A stretch of 64,000 bases of DNA from Sequoia sempervirens (GCA_007258455.2 VDFB02254855.1:1-64000), one strand, 5' to 3'. Counted from the stretch's first letter, positions 1 through 12,841 are shown. Notes: a model not told the origin generated them from the letters alone. Program-made: numbers and translations.

Positions 1-2716
1 TGTACACCAATTCATTGTTCTTCTTTGATACATTAATTTTGTCGGTATTTTTGAGTCCAGAAAAATCCAATTGAATATTGTTCACCTGGAACTTAGATGG
101 AGCCATCTGATTTGTTGGTTTGTTTTAAACTGTGGGAACAAGAATTATGTACTCCATGATTTCTTTACTTGTGTCAAATGTGGGTAATACCATGGTTGTT
201 GTAGGCTCTAAAGTTACAACAAACACACTCTCCATCATTGCTTCTTTTCTTTTTTATTCAATTCTAATTTATTTTTAAACTCTTCAATGTAATCAAAACT
301 TGAGGATGCAGGAACAATGGAATGCTTGAATGGCGAAGGAATAGGAGTACTTGCAATTGCTAATGATGTCACAACTAGACTAACTAGCATTGGGGGAGTG
401 CCTAGAAATAACTCATTTGTGGTGGATCCACTGGTAGTGTGACTTGGACCTGTCAAAATATTTTGCCTCTTCTATATGCCTTCATCACCTGTTGTTTTTG
501 TGGTATATTGTGTTGTTGTCCTCTTGTGTGTAATTTGTTGTTGTAGCACATGTTGACCACTACTATTACTACTACCCATACCATTGCCACTAGAGGTAGT
601 GCCAGTTGCACTAAGCTCTCCACTATGGGCATGTCTTAGTTGTGATTGTGTCTAACCATGATGATGAGGATTTAAAGCTCTAACAAATTGAATTATTTCG
701 GCTCTACTTGTTTTCTCTTGGTCTACTTTATTAACTCCAATGCCAAATTTATCAACTTGCTTTCTATGTTGTACATCTATTACTATAGGAATTCTTTATC
801 CTTGGGACCCCAAACCACCACCTTCATAACCCATTTTTTAGCTATGGCTACTCCTGAAGTATATGCTTCTTTTGTGGCCTCACTTAAACCAAGTTTGAAA
901 TTGACATGTCTTTCTTCTTCCCTATCATCATTAGATTCATCATCACTTTCTTTATCTTCTCGCTCATATGGATGCTCTATATTCCACAATTTTCTAAACT
1001 CGCAATCTTCTTTGTTATCTCCATACTCTACAAGAGCTCTTGGATCACCTAGCTCCTTCCTCATAGACCAAAAGGTAGTAATTTTTTATCATGACCATTT
1101 TTTTTCTATAACTTCCTTCTCTAGAGAATCTAGCATTTTTACTCTACTAGATGGTTTATGATTTTTTTCATAAAAATTGTTGTACCTCCTAATTGTCTTT
1201 CGATGCAATGCCATAATTTCTACTAACAATTGTTCAAAAGAAATACCATTCTCAGCAACACTTTTCTCCATTGCTACTTTGACCTCATCCCAAGAATCCT
1301 TGTTTCTCAAGTTTTCAAGCAAGGGTTTACTTTGATGTTGAATTCTACTTCTAGCATTCTTATTGAGCATAATCATTGATTTAATGGTGTCACATGGATC
1401 ATACTGCCAGTGACAGATAGCATCAAAATAAAAAAAAATCAAAAGATCATGTACCACACTAAATGCTTTTCTCTTAAATGTGATCCCTCCACATGAAAAA
1501 GGTAAAGAAGGAAATAAGGTCTTCTTCCCCTGGTTGGTAAAGTGTATTTCATCAATACTCTGCATCTTCCCTACATATTCCAAAGCAAAAGCCCTTTCTG
1601 TCACATGTATTGGAAGTTTGTATGGTTGTACTTCTTATCCATAAAATCTTAGTACCATATATTCTTCTATTAAGTACCAATCAGCCAATTGTATTTCTTT
1701 TCCTAGTTGAATGTAGTTTCTACATGACATAGGCAATATAGGCATTGGAGTATTTGTAATTGCTTGATGCAATGGATCCAAAAAGTAGTCTACAAAATTA
1801 CTGTAGTTCTTTCAAGAATCATGCATCCTTATCACAATGGTCCATTCATATACTAGATCCATTTTCTTTTCTTTAGCATTACTATAGGGTTGAATCCAAA
1901 GCTTGTTGGTCTGAAACATTCCTCTAAATTTGAATAGAAAAAGATACCACAAGTAGGTTGTGAACCTAAATTTTTTGGTGGAACCTCCTTTAATCATTAA
2001 AAAATGTTTATGCATGGATTCTACAATGTGCCCAATAAAATTATATTTGACATGTGGAACACCATAATGGATATTATACACCATTTCAAGGAGGCTTGCA
2101 CCCACTTCCAAATTGCTATCCAATTCGAGGAAAAATGCTAAAAATGCTAGCATGGAAATAGTATCCTAAACCCATGGTCTAAAAATATCCAAATCATAAG
2201 GAGGATTATGATCACCTTTCAATTTGTTTCTATCTTGAACTATTCTATTTAAGAAAGAATTTTTCTCCATTTCATCCATTACTTCATAATCACTAGCAAG
2301 CTTTTCTAGGTCAATGTGGACATTTCCAAATTCTTCAGTTGTAAACCCCAAGGCCAACACTTTTCCAAGTTCTTCTACATTAATGGATAACAATTCTTCT
2401 TTGTTATCTTTATTAACAATTTCTCTTTTGTTATCATCATAATTTAGGGCATAGACCATGATAAATTTTGGGCAAGGGAAAACCTCATGTAACATCATGC
2501 GCCCTAATCCAGTTGCCCATGATGCACTGATACAATTAACTTGCATTTTATTTGAAGCCTTATTCTGAAATGAAAATATAAGTTTTGAGGTACACCTACC
2601 ATAGGTTTCAGGATCATAAATATCATGGTATTCATTAGTGAAACTTGGGGTTTTAAGCAATTTTGCATAATGCATTTTTTATCCGACATTGCTTTAGAGG
2701 TACTGGTGGTAGACAT
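1..2716 (-). pseudogene. Decayed long reading frame of an unclassified repeat family, copy 1
   Basis: I do not recognise the product. Reading leftward from an ATG at 2716, one frame can be followed almost continuously. A slip in a run of A near 2670 leads to an open stretch to 2168. In-frame stops at about 2168, 1814, 1635 and 1090 separate further open stretches in the same frame, down to 783. After another slip a Ser/Gly/Gln/Thr-rich tail follows, and a last stretch is still open at the window edge. About 900 codons are visible. The middle part contains a KLP motif with Glu eleven residues after the Pro, followed by a conserved FP...F pattern. The same arrangement occurs in the decayed frame at 15395-24276, so I treat both as one family. 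It may be a gag-like or ORF1-like protein of a retroelement. No protease, reverse transcriptase or integrase motif is visible. The reading as coding DNA is fairly secure; any function is not. Confidence 0.55.
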
Positions 2717-3184
2717 GCTGATATAATCAATGAAATTTGTGAATTCCCTATTAGTCCTTAATTTTTCTTAATTCTTAAGCCTCTTAACCCTAAACCTAAA
2801 CTACAAAGTTTGAAAAAATAAGATTTTAAGAAACGTCAAGCGATGAAATGTAGCCGCAAGAATTATTTAACTTACCTGGATTTTGAATTTTGATTCTTGA
2901 AGTTGAAATTGGGTTACTAGAATGGATTTGCTGGAAGTGGAACTGTGGAACCCATAATAGAGTGGTGCACTACAATGAGCAAATTGAAGACTAAAATCTC
3001 CACGTGTGTTGACCCTCTAACTTCAAAATAAAATCACTTAGCAATAGAAAGTGTTGTTTTTTTTAATATTAAAGTGAATGAAACTGAAACATCTACATGT
3101 TACTTCCGGACTACATAGTACACAATTAGTATATGGCTGAAAATATTTAAAACAAGCGATTTATGATTTACTCTTGCATTGACA
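2717..3184. other. AT-rich stretch without recognised features
   Basis: This holds the region upstream of the decayed frame at 1-2716. It may include that element's leader, but I see no LTR end, primer-binding site or clear promoter element. Confidence 0.4.
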
Positions 3185-3332
3185 ACAAATTCTAAATTGT
3201 TGATCTTTGTTAATTTAACGGTTATAGGGTGATTCTGAAGGTTTAAGTTCGCAAGCCTAGTGCTATGTGCATTTCATTCTGGAATGTAACTACAACCATA
3301 CATCAAATGTTCATTGAATGGTTGATTAATTT
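3185..3332. repeat. Diverged partial relative of the 322-bp tandem unit
   Basis: This stretch shares an ordered series of words with the second half of the 322-bp units at 5.9-7.1 kb: an equivalent of TTCTGGAGGTTTCAATTC, then CAAGTCTAGTGC, TGGAATGCAACTA and a CATCGAATGGT-like end, in the same order and similar spacing. Divergence is much higher than among the four tandem units. It is therefore an older dispersed or detached piece of the same repeat. Confidence 0.5.
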
Positions 3333-3420
3333 ATGATATAAATAATAAACATGTGTTTTAAAGTTACTTTAAACATTAATGCACTAGGATTGACATCAAG
3401 GCCAAAGGGCCAAAAAATTA

Positions 3421-3560
3421 ATGTTGCAAAGGCCTTAATAAAATGAATTACAATGTCACATTAATAGTGCAACCATTAATAGCACTTAACTTGCAAAGGA
3501 CTTAATAAAATGAATTCAATGTCACATTAATAGCACAACCATTTATTTTATTACAACTGA
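3421..3560. repeat. Two to three tandem copies of a ~72-bp unit
   Basis: The words GCAAAGG-CTTAATAAAATGAATT and AATGTCACATTAATAG occur twice at about 72-bp spacing, and the second half recurs once more up to about 3575. Local tandem duplication with no coding content. Confidence 0.65.
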
Positions 3561-3659
3561 ATTACAATGTCACATTATTAAATAGTACAAATACAAATGT
3601 AAGTGCAAGCGCCAAGCTTCTGTTGGACCGCTAGTGAAAACATAAATGTGATACATGTG

Positions 3660-3870
3660 TGTTTGAAAATAAATAGGACTTGCTAAGTCAACCATGAGCT
3701 TTGAAAATAAACTCATGGGACTTGTCGAGTCAGCCATGGGCTCTAAAAATAAATGCATGGGGAAAGGGGGCCCAAACAAACTGGGGAAATGGGAGCTGTG
3801 AAGATGAGCACTGAAAATAAATGCATGGGGCTTGCCTAGTAGGTGTCTAAAAATAAATGGAAGAGGCTCT
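3660..3870. repeat. Imperfect ~43-bp repeat array
   Basis: Five copies of a unit that begins with an AAAATAAA word and continues with CATGGG and a GACTTG or GCTTG word lie near 3666, 3703, 3746, 3812 and 3849. Spacing is irregular, mostly 37-66 bp. An open frame on the minus strand through this array is a by-product of the repeat and is not called. Confidence 0.55.
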
Positions 3871-3974
3871 CTTGTCCAACCATATAGATGATAAGGGGTA
3901 GTAAAAATGCTCCCATCTTCTACTTGCGGCTTCCATGCACTGGGATAGCACTTATCTCCATCAGAGCTCCTCAT

Positions 3975-5150
3975 CCTGGTTCAAAACCTGTCTGAGAAGT
4001 CAGGTGAATGAAATCAACTTCTTTCTAATTCCACCCATTTTGAACTTGAAGGAAATTGGTCTTTTACTCTGTAACTAAATAACTAGAGGTAGGAGAATTC
4101 AGAGTATCCCCAATAATACCACATCATCTTCTTCCTGAATCCTTATTAAGTTATTAACCCTACAAAATGAAAACCCTTATGATAATTCAAAAAATGATTT
4201 TAGTTGTGCTCACTATCCTTATTTATGGGCCAAAATTTTTGCCAAAAGTGTCGCCAATAGTGCCACTACCAGCCTGGTCCCATGTACACCTCACAAGTGT
4301 CACGTGTGAGGTTGAGGTTGGGTATAGTGACTAGCCATAATTACAATTCATGCAAACCAAAAATCCAACTTAATCAGTTCATATAACTTAAGCCTAACAT
4401 TTATAATTTAAATGTTTAATTTGATTGATGTCTGGACTCTGACAACCTGGCTACATGCAAACTGTACCTCAAGTTGACAAGCTATCAATTGTCAAAATCA
4501 TTGGATTATTGACATCACCATCTACGATTCTATAGTACATCATGTAGTTTTCAAATAAAGTTATCCAATCAATCACTCTGGATATTCATATGACATTAAT
4601 TCACATCGTCGCCTGTAGTACCGCAGCCAAATCAAGAATTTCAATAGAATAAATGAAAGGTAGACTACTTTGACGCATTGAAAAGAGAGACTTAAATGTC
4701 TCATTTTACCTTAATCATTATCAATGTCCACTAATAAGTCACAATAAATTTTGCTAGCTTATGAATATGATTAGAACTATATGTTGATAATTACAATTAG
4801 TTTTAAAAGCCATATTTAACATTTTTATATTAATCAAAGCAAAAGGGATTTACAAGAATGGAGCCACAAAAATCATTTTAATTTAAGTAGCTATTGTTAA
4901 AGACTGAAGTGCATAGTACATAACTAGCATGGCCAAAAAGCCACTAACCATGACAAAAAACCAATCACAAAGTACATATTACAAGAACTGTTACGTTGTA
5001 CAATAAAATAGACACGTGACACATCACACAATTCATTACTTTTTTTTTGTAACATTAGCTGAGGCTGCAAACTAGTTGTTTGAGTAGAACGTGAATTGAA
5101 TTTAACAAACTAATAGTAGAGAAGAAAAGCGAAACACCCAAAACCTTCCT
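3975..5150. other. Unassigned AT-rich sequence
   Basis: I see no long open frame, no LTR boundary and no tandem structure here. Confidence 0.4.
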
Positions 5151-5615
5151 CTAAAACTCCAGACTCTTTAATGATTCAATTTTTGTATCACATAGCAAAC
5201 CCCATCTCATATTAACTAGGGCAAGAGCTTGTGTTGTAGAAGCATGCAATTCCACTTTCCTAAAGATTCCACCAATAGGAACTAACCCACTTTCAAAATT
5301 GTAATTCTCTAGCGCCAACTCCAACGAAGAAATAGAGTAAATGAAAGGCTGCAAATAACATGTTTCCAACATCTTCACCAAATCTTTATCAAGCAAAATT
5401 TCCATGCAATTGGACAAGAAAGCCGAAGATACCTCAGAATATAGAGCATGAGGGTTGTTTTGAATCCATTCCCTACCCACAATTATTCTTATAGCATCCT
5501 CAACCTGCACACAAGGCATTGTAAAAACCATACCCAACTTTTGTTTGTCGTATGCATCATCCCATCTTTTCTCCCAAAAACATTTGGGTAGCATGACATG
5601 CCATGAAGACTCCAT
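5151..5615 (-). CDS. Short open frame of unknown nature (154 codons)
   Basis: An ATG-initiated frame of 154 codons with mixed amino-acid composition, several Trp and Cys, and none of the low-complexity character of the surrounding DNA. I recognise no domain. The N-terminal third has Trp and Lys/Arg clusters; the C-terminal half is rich in Leu and Glu. There is no signal peptide or clear membrane segment. It stands alone, with tandem repeats starting 280 bp downstream on the map. It could be an exon or gene fragment captured from elsewhere, a remnant of a transposable element, or a chance frame. The start is simply the first ATG. I keep it because its composition differs from chance frames in this AT-rich background, but confidence is low. 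Confidence 0.22.
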   Translation of the reverse strand: MESSWHVMLPKCFWEKRWDDAYDKQKLGMVFTMPCVQVEDAIRIIVGREWIQNNPHALYSEVSSAFLSNCMEILLDKDLVKMLETCYLQPFIYSISSLELALENYNFESGLVPIGGIFRKVELHASTTQALALVNMRWGLLCDTKIESLKSLEF

Positions 5616-5897
5616 AATATCCCAATTAAATTGAGAATACAGAAGAAATAAATCAAAGCCAAATATATTATAAATGATATGAAGAACATCAAGTTGGTGA
5701 AATATATATAGAAGTTAGCACGAACACAATTAGTATGACATCACACTTATCATTTTTAAATTCACCACTATCATTGATGTGACAATTAACATTTATTTCA
5801 ACACTTGAATCCTTAAAAACAATTGCTTAAAATGTATTCATCAGACAAATGACAAGATGGATGCATAGTGCACATGCAAATAAAGTTATTTTTAAAA

Positions 5898-7145
5898 TAG
5901 GGACATCACTAGGTTGACGAGACTCGACCCTCAGGATTAAAGAGTTAAGATTTAAGGCTTTGTCATAAAATATTTTGGTCTAACTTAGGCAATATTAAAC
6001 GGTAAACAAGAGCACACTGACTAGAAAACCTAAATAATTAATAAAATCTCAACCATTGATTTATGAAAATCTAATGATTCTAGTGTTATTCTGGAGGTTT
6101 CAATTCACAAGTCTAGTGCTTCAAGGATTTACTTTTGGAATGCAACTATAGTCGTCCATCAAAAATTCATCGAATGGTCCCTCTTTTAAAATGAACTTTA
6201 TACACATGCATAATTTAAAATGGGGACATCGCTAGGTTGACGAGAATCGACCCTCAAGATTAAAGACTTAAGATTTAAGGCTTTGTCATAAAATATTTTG
6301 GTCTAACTTAGGTAAGATTAAATGGTAAACAAGAGCACGATGACTGACATACCTAAATAATTAATAAAATCTCAACCATTGATTTGTGAAAATCTAATGG
6401 TACTAGTGTTATTCTGGAGGTTTCAATTTGCAAGTCTAGTACTTCAAGGATTTACTTCCAGAATGCAACTATAGTCATCCATCAAAAATTCATCGAATGG
6501 TCCTTCTTTTAAAATAAATTTATGCATGTGCATAATTTAAAATGGAGACATCGCTAGGTTGATGAGACTCAATCCTCAGGAATAAAGAGTTAAGATTTAA
6601 GGCTTTGTCATAAAATATTTTGGTCTAACTTAGGCAATATTAAACGCTAAACAAGAGCATGATGACCGACATACCTAAATAATTAATAAAATCTCAATCA
6701 TTGATTTCTGAAAATCTAATAGTTCTAGTGTTATTCTGAAGGTTTCAATTCACAAGTCTAGTACTTCAAGGATTTACTTCCAGAATGCAACTATAGTCGT
6801 CCATCAAAAATTCATCGGACAATCCTTTTAAAACAAACTTTATGCACATGCACAATTTAAAATGGGGACATTGCTAGGTTGACGAGACTCAACCCTCAAG
6901 ATTAATGAGTTAATATTTAAGGCTTTGTCATAAAATATTTTGGTCTGACTTAGGAAATATTAAACAGTAAACAAGAGCACGATGACCAACATACCTAAAT
7001 AATTAATAAAATCTCAACCATTGATTTATGAAAATCTAACAGTTCTAGTGTTATTCTGGAGGTTTCAATTCAAAAATCTAGTGCTTTAGAGATTTACTTC
7101 TGGAATGCAACTATGATTTTCCATCAAAAATTCATCGAACAGTCA
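5898..7145. repeat. Four tandem units of ~322 bp
   Basis: The word GGACATC-GCTAGGTTGA starts successive units near 5901, 6224, 6546 and 6866, giving periods of 323, 322 and 320 bp. Each unit continues with the same ordered landmarks, including AAAATATTTTGGTCTAACTT and AATTAATAAAATCTCAACC, and ends near a CATCGAA word. By eye the units differ at roughly one base in ten or fewer. No coding frame persists across units. This is a small local satellite-like array. Confidence 0.9.
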
Positions 7146-7154
7146 TGGTTATAT

Positions 7155-7520
7155 TGATTCACCAATGTTTTTTCTTATGCATTTGAAAATAGGTTTAATT
7201 CGCCAATGGATATATTTTTTTGGTTTGAAAAAAAGTTTTAATCGCCAACCAAATTGTTTTTTCTATTTTAAAAACAGGTTTAATTTGCCAATAGAAATTT
7301 CTTCTAGGTTTGAAAATATATTTTAATCGCCAATGAAAATATTTTATTTGTTTAAAAAAAATTGTAATTCGCCAAGATTTTCCACAGACTTCTACCAATT
7401 AGAAAAGATTAGCCAATTGAGATTTTTTTTTTCCAAAAAATGAAAAAATTTGCCACTAAAATTAATATTTTTATTGGGAAGTATACAAGATTCACCAGGA
7501 TTTTACACCTTCACCGAGGG
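7155..7520. repeat. Degenerate ~42-bp tandem array with a TTYRCCAA core
   Basis: A core resembling TTTAATTCGCCAA recurs at about 7160, 7201, 7243, 7286, 7328, 7370, 7411, 7451 and 7493. Intervals are 40-43 bp. Between cores lie T-rich stretches containing words such as GGTTTGAAAA. The array follows immediately after the 322-bp array. Units are strongly diverged from each other, so the array is old. It is not a CRISPR: units are contiguous variants without conserved repeats and unique spacers. Confidence 0.7.
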
Positions 7521-8934
7521 GGGTTTCCTTAAAGTTTTCCCTGTAACTAACTCATAAATAAATCTAGTTGGCTAACCTATAATTTTTAGCTAAATATGAA
7601 GTGGAAATACAAAAAACAAAGAATTACATTTACACATTTAATGGATAGGCATGAGATAGAGAAAAAATATTAATTTCTTTATGATAAATATTAAATATAT
7701 ATGATTACAATATCTTTAAATAAATATGATATTTAATATCCACACGAAGCTAGTTAAGAGTTGAACTATGTGAATTAAGGATGCATCTACATGATTGGAA
7801 CTTGAATAATTTTAGGTTTATTAAGAATGAGTGGATAGTGATTATATAATATTACTATTAATGACAACTAGTTTGATTTCCTAAATTTGATTTCTAACCA
7901 CTTTATTCCTTTTAATCAATTCTTAATGTGGATAGTAATGTGTCTTCTTTCCTTTGTGTGTTATATCAACTAATGAAATTTCATTAAGGAACAAGAAAGG
8001 ATTGCTAAAGGTCAATAAGGCTTGAGGATGCCCACTTAACCTTAGTGAAGGAATAAATGGCCTACTCCACCTAGTTTCCATTTTAAACTTAGGAATCACC
8101 ATCATTCCTTAAAATAAACCCATCTAGTCACCTAATTCAATAGAATTCACCTATCTTGTTCCTTCAAATATACAAATAATATCCACTAGCATATGACCTT
8201 TGGCCAACCCCTCACATTGTCATACCTTTAGTTTTCTTCTATCACATCCTCATCAACCATCTTTATCACACCAATAAACACCATCATATTATTCACATGG
8301 TAAGTTGAATCAACAAGACCTTGCGAAGTAATGTGCGGGAGATTTTAGGCAATATAGAATTTGTTTTGGAAGTTCAAATGATTAGTTAGATAAGGATAAA
8401 CTTATTATAAAACTAAAAATTAGTTTTTGGAGTTATTTAATTTTGGTACTCCTACTTGTTGAGGACATAACTAATAGTACATTACTTGCTATTCAAAGTT
8501 TATACATACATTTAGAAATACTAGAAATAGATTTTTTTATTTTTTTTAGGATTCTATGGAAATTTTCTATTTAGATGGTCTAAGATATTATTTTTGGACC
8601 AGGAGGATTGCACAACTTAACCCCATCAATGTACTACTCATCAAGACAAGTCAAGATAATTGATGAGTCATGTGCAATTGAGAGTAATGGTTTTGTTTTG
8701 ATTTAGTCCTTATTCATTATATTAAAGTGTATTGACTCTAAAATTGATATATATTATACTCATAATGAATTGATTACAAGTGTTTTGCAAGGCTTTAATA
8801 AATTGATATTGAGTAAATATACAAGCCCAAGTATGGTGTAAGGTTAAGAATCAACACATTCTCCTCTATAGTGCAAATTATGGTGTGAAATGGTTTGATC
8901 TTGTGACAAGGACCCCAAAATCACTCTCTAAAGA
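7521..8934. other. Unassigned AT-rich sequence
   Basis: No long open frame or repeat is apparent. This is the left flank of the solo LTR that follows. Confidence 0.4.
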
Positions 8935-10867
8935 TGTAATGTCATGCCTCGCCATGCGAACCCCAAAGGAACTAATAACAACAGAACAATTTTATTTTTT
9001 TAAAGGAATATAATAACATACTTAAGTATTATAACATAACAATGTATTAAGTTACATGACTAGTTCCATTGGGGTACACGAGGTGACATCACTACACTAA
9101 CCCATAACAACGACAATAAGATAATAATAATTAAACAATTACATAAATCTATTCATTCCCATCTCATCATTAAAATATCCATTAACAATAACCATATTAA
9201 TAACATATACACATATGACAATATATGGAATTATAAAGATATAAAATGTTACATATTTCGATAGATACAACTCATCATAGCCAACTATAACAAATGATCC
9301 TGAATAAATACATGGCCTGAATAAACATTACATCCAAAAGATAGTAGAATACAACTGTCTGAAAATACATCTCAACAACCACATCTACAATTTACGACAA
9401 GGTCATCCCAACACATGTGGGAGACAATATATCAATGAATACATTACATCTGAAGTATATACATCTATCTGGTACATAAGAATTACTGGATCATTAACAT
9501 CTTCCAAAACCCTGCAATAAAAGATACACCTGCAACAGAAAGGGAAACCCAACGGGGTGCGGAGCACGTTCCACCCAACCACCCCCGTGCTGAGAGTAGA
9601 CAAGGAAGGGTCCCCGACCAAGCACGTCTAACAATAACGCAAAACTAACTCCACACAGACAACTTAACATCAAAGACCACTTAGAAACTCAACAATGACA
9701 AACCAAAAGGCACAACAACAAGCCACTGCAGAACATAACAAGTCACAATCACAACATCAATGAAACTCAAGACACAATATCAAGACTACTTCCAATAATG
9801 AATCAAAGACAAATCAATAAATCACTTCCAGAGGACTTCAGTAAATCAACACAGATAGAATGCTAGACGAGAGTGTCATCGCATGGTTTTACATGGATTC
9901 TCCAGACAACCTATCACAAGGTGCCGCCTCCATTTCTACATGGATTCTCCAGACAACCAAGTTAAGGTGTCGCTTCCATCTATGGTTCTCCTGACAGCCT
10001 ATCTCAAGACGCCGCTCCATAGGGTTACTCATGCGGAGTCATTAACCTTTCGTGAAGACAAGGCAATGACCTTGCCAACCACGGCCTTCTCAGTCCCCTT
10101 TAGTCTGTGACAGCACTAACAGGCAGACGAGGCTTCACAATTATCTTATTATTGTTTAATTCTCACCCATGGTTTATTACTTAGGTTATCACTGATTAAT
10201 ACAACTCTATGTGGGTTACCCAGACAGCCCCTTTGTGCGCTGGCCCCCACTAGAGCCACTCTCTCTATACACTCTAGCACAAGAATATCCAACTCAACAG
10301 GATTGTATCAACAAGGAAAAATTGAACCAACATTAGATCAACTGTGAGGCATAACCCTCTCGCCCAAAATCATACGTTTAACATTCACAAACGATACAAT
10401 CCACGTATACATTATCATCACCACCAAAACCAACATAAAAGTGCAATCATCAAATTGCAAGGTCAAATATAACTCACAGTGTCCCCACCTCTGGAAGTTC
10501 TAAACACAACTTAGGATGCTATAACTGGATATGTTAACTCTAAAGTTTCCTATATGACCTAAACTCAAGTTAAAGAATATCAAATTCAAATAAAATAAAA
10601 CAAATAATCTTGAGAGTAAAAAAAAAAAAACACATAGAACAATGCTAACAACTCAATAAACTTACCAAAATCGTAAATCAATATCTCAAGAAAGTTCGAT
10701 AAACTCAAAACACAATTTATTTCTAATTTACAAACCTACACTATCACTTTGCACTATTCAAATTATTTATAATCACATAGCTTATTCATACTCTTCTCAA
10801 TCTCACTATATTATAATAACTTGTAAAAATTATCATAATAAATTTATAATCCCAATGTATATACGCA

Positions 10868-11015
10868 TGGTATATATATATAATAAATAAATAAAACATC
10901 TATCAAAAATCCTACTTTTTAATCATATTATAAAAATTAACAATTAATATATAATATATATATTAATATATATATATTTAAATAATATAAAATATATATA
11001 TATATATATTAATAT
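10868..11015. repeat. TA-rich microsatellite inside the solo LTR
   Basis: Runs of (TA)n and (TATAA)n with interruptions. Simple-sequence expansion within the long LTR. Confidence 0.8.
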
Positions 11016-11089
11016 ATATAATACATATTATAAAACAAACGCATAAAACAAAAAAAGAATTTTAAATTTTAAAATTATTTTTTTAAAAC

Positions 11090-11230
11090 AAAACGCGCAG
11101 TCCTTTGGTGGTACTGCGTACCTCCCAAATGGGAGGCCGCAGTCCCCCATGACTGCGTACAGCAATCAGGACTATTGTGCGCAGTCTGTGGACTAGCGCA
11201 GCCGCTGGTGGGTGGTACGGCTGCGGCTGC
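11090..11230. repeat. GC-rich block with direct and inverted CGCAGTC words
   Basis: A sharply GC-rich island in AT-rich surroundings. CGCAGTC-like words and their reverse complement GACTGCG alternate at short intervals, with a CTCCCAAATGGGAG palindrome near 11133. The composition and inverted words suggest a strongly folding segment, possibly an LTR regulatory block. No coding content. Confidence 0.6.
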
Positions 11231-12841
11231 CCACTCACCAATAACTTTCATATGTATTTCTTTTTTTAAAACTAAATTTTAATTCGATTAAATTTAATTT
11301 AATTTAAATTTCATTTTCAAATTAAAGACACGAAATTCGAAGCATGAATTTGTAATTTAATTTAATTTAAATTTTGTTTCTTTTGAATACGATTCCCAAT
11401 AAAAATATATACTTAAATAATTTTTACTTTACTTTTTTTTTCATAGTATCATAAATTTGAAATATATAAATATATATAATTTAAAAAAATCCAGAAAGTT
11501 TTATATATATATATCAATCAAGAGATTCCACACATAAATTTATATAAATAAATTGTTTTCTCAATAGACCTAAAATAATCTGTGCACAAGAAGCCCAACT
11601 ATTAAATAAAAATAATAATTTTCATTTTAAAACAATTGTTTTCCATTATTAAATTTTATGAGGGTTTTTAGAAGATTTTTCAATAAACTCTAAAACAGAT
11701 ATGAATTTAAAATTTGACCTTCAATTAAAGATGAATTTTATTTCAAAACAAAAGATTTCACTACGAAACTATAAAATTTCACAGGGGTTTACTAATGTTT
11801 TCAACAGAACATACAAGGGTTTCATACGAACAAATTTTCAAATCACAAAACTTCATTCAATCAATCTTCGAAAACCTAGCAACTAGATTTGTTACAAAAC
11901 AATGAATATTAATAAATTAAAAGGAGAATACCTGGAGTCCTTGTTTGAAGAAGAATCTCTTCTGTAACCTCTTTTCTAATTCCTCCTGCAGTTCCCTCTC
12001 GATCCCTCCTGCCGCTCCCTTTTCGAATCTATCTATCTTCAAACCAATTATTTTCTCCCAAAGTTTTTAACAAAATTTATTTATTTATTTATTTATTTTT
12101 CTTTTCCCAGATCCAAAAACCACAGAGCAAGAACCTTTGTGTGTGACTAATTCTCTCATAAAAAAATAAATCAAAAATAAAGATCAATAAAGCCCTTCTA
12201 CTTTCTTTTCTCAAAAAGCCTCTCTTCTTATTGGTCCTTTTTCCAGCTTTTAAAAGCACACTTATCTAAAATTTTAATTAAAATAATTTATTTAATCAAG
12301 ATATTATCTATGCAAGATTTGCTAATTTAATATTAATAAAAATATAATATTTAATTATCCTCATCAATATTCATTTAATTTAATTATAATCAACAATATT
12401 AATTTAAAATAATTATTTACTCTTTTAATAAATTAAATCACTTTTTAATTTACTAAATATTTAAATTTAACATTCAACTAACACACAATTAAATCAAAAC
12501 AACTAGACAACTTTAATTAATTATCTTATAAAATAAGGTTAATTAAATAAGCATGAACCATAAATAAAATGAATACTTCAACAATCAAACTACACAATCA
12601 ACGAGAATGAAAACTTCAGTCATAACACATCGACTCACAACAGACGACGGACTTGGGACGAGGACGCTTCCAAACCTACTCCCTTTTTCAACATTTTTAC
12701 CCGTTGGGTTAATTTATTGCTCGCCCTGTCCTGCCGAAGCAGGTGGAATCGAGACTTAATCCTGCAATCCTGCATCCAAATAAACGTCAAGTAGCACATG
12801 TATATATATATAATCAAACATTCTATCGTGAGAAGGAATTG

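Noticed and set aside
688..1161. Plus-strand open frame of 157 codons
   Set aside because: It overlaps the decayed minus-strand frame antisense; its Ser/Leu-rich composition is what the complement of that frame gives.
3570..3974. Minus-strand open frame of 134 codons
   Set aside because: It lies across the 43-bp repeat array and its protein is repetitive in step with the DNA units.
7155..7520. CRISPR-like regular spacing
   Set aside because: Units are contiguous diverged variants, without conserved repeats separated by unique spacers, in an apparent plant nuclear context.
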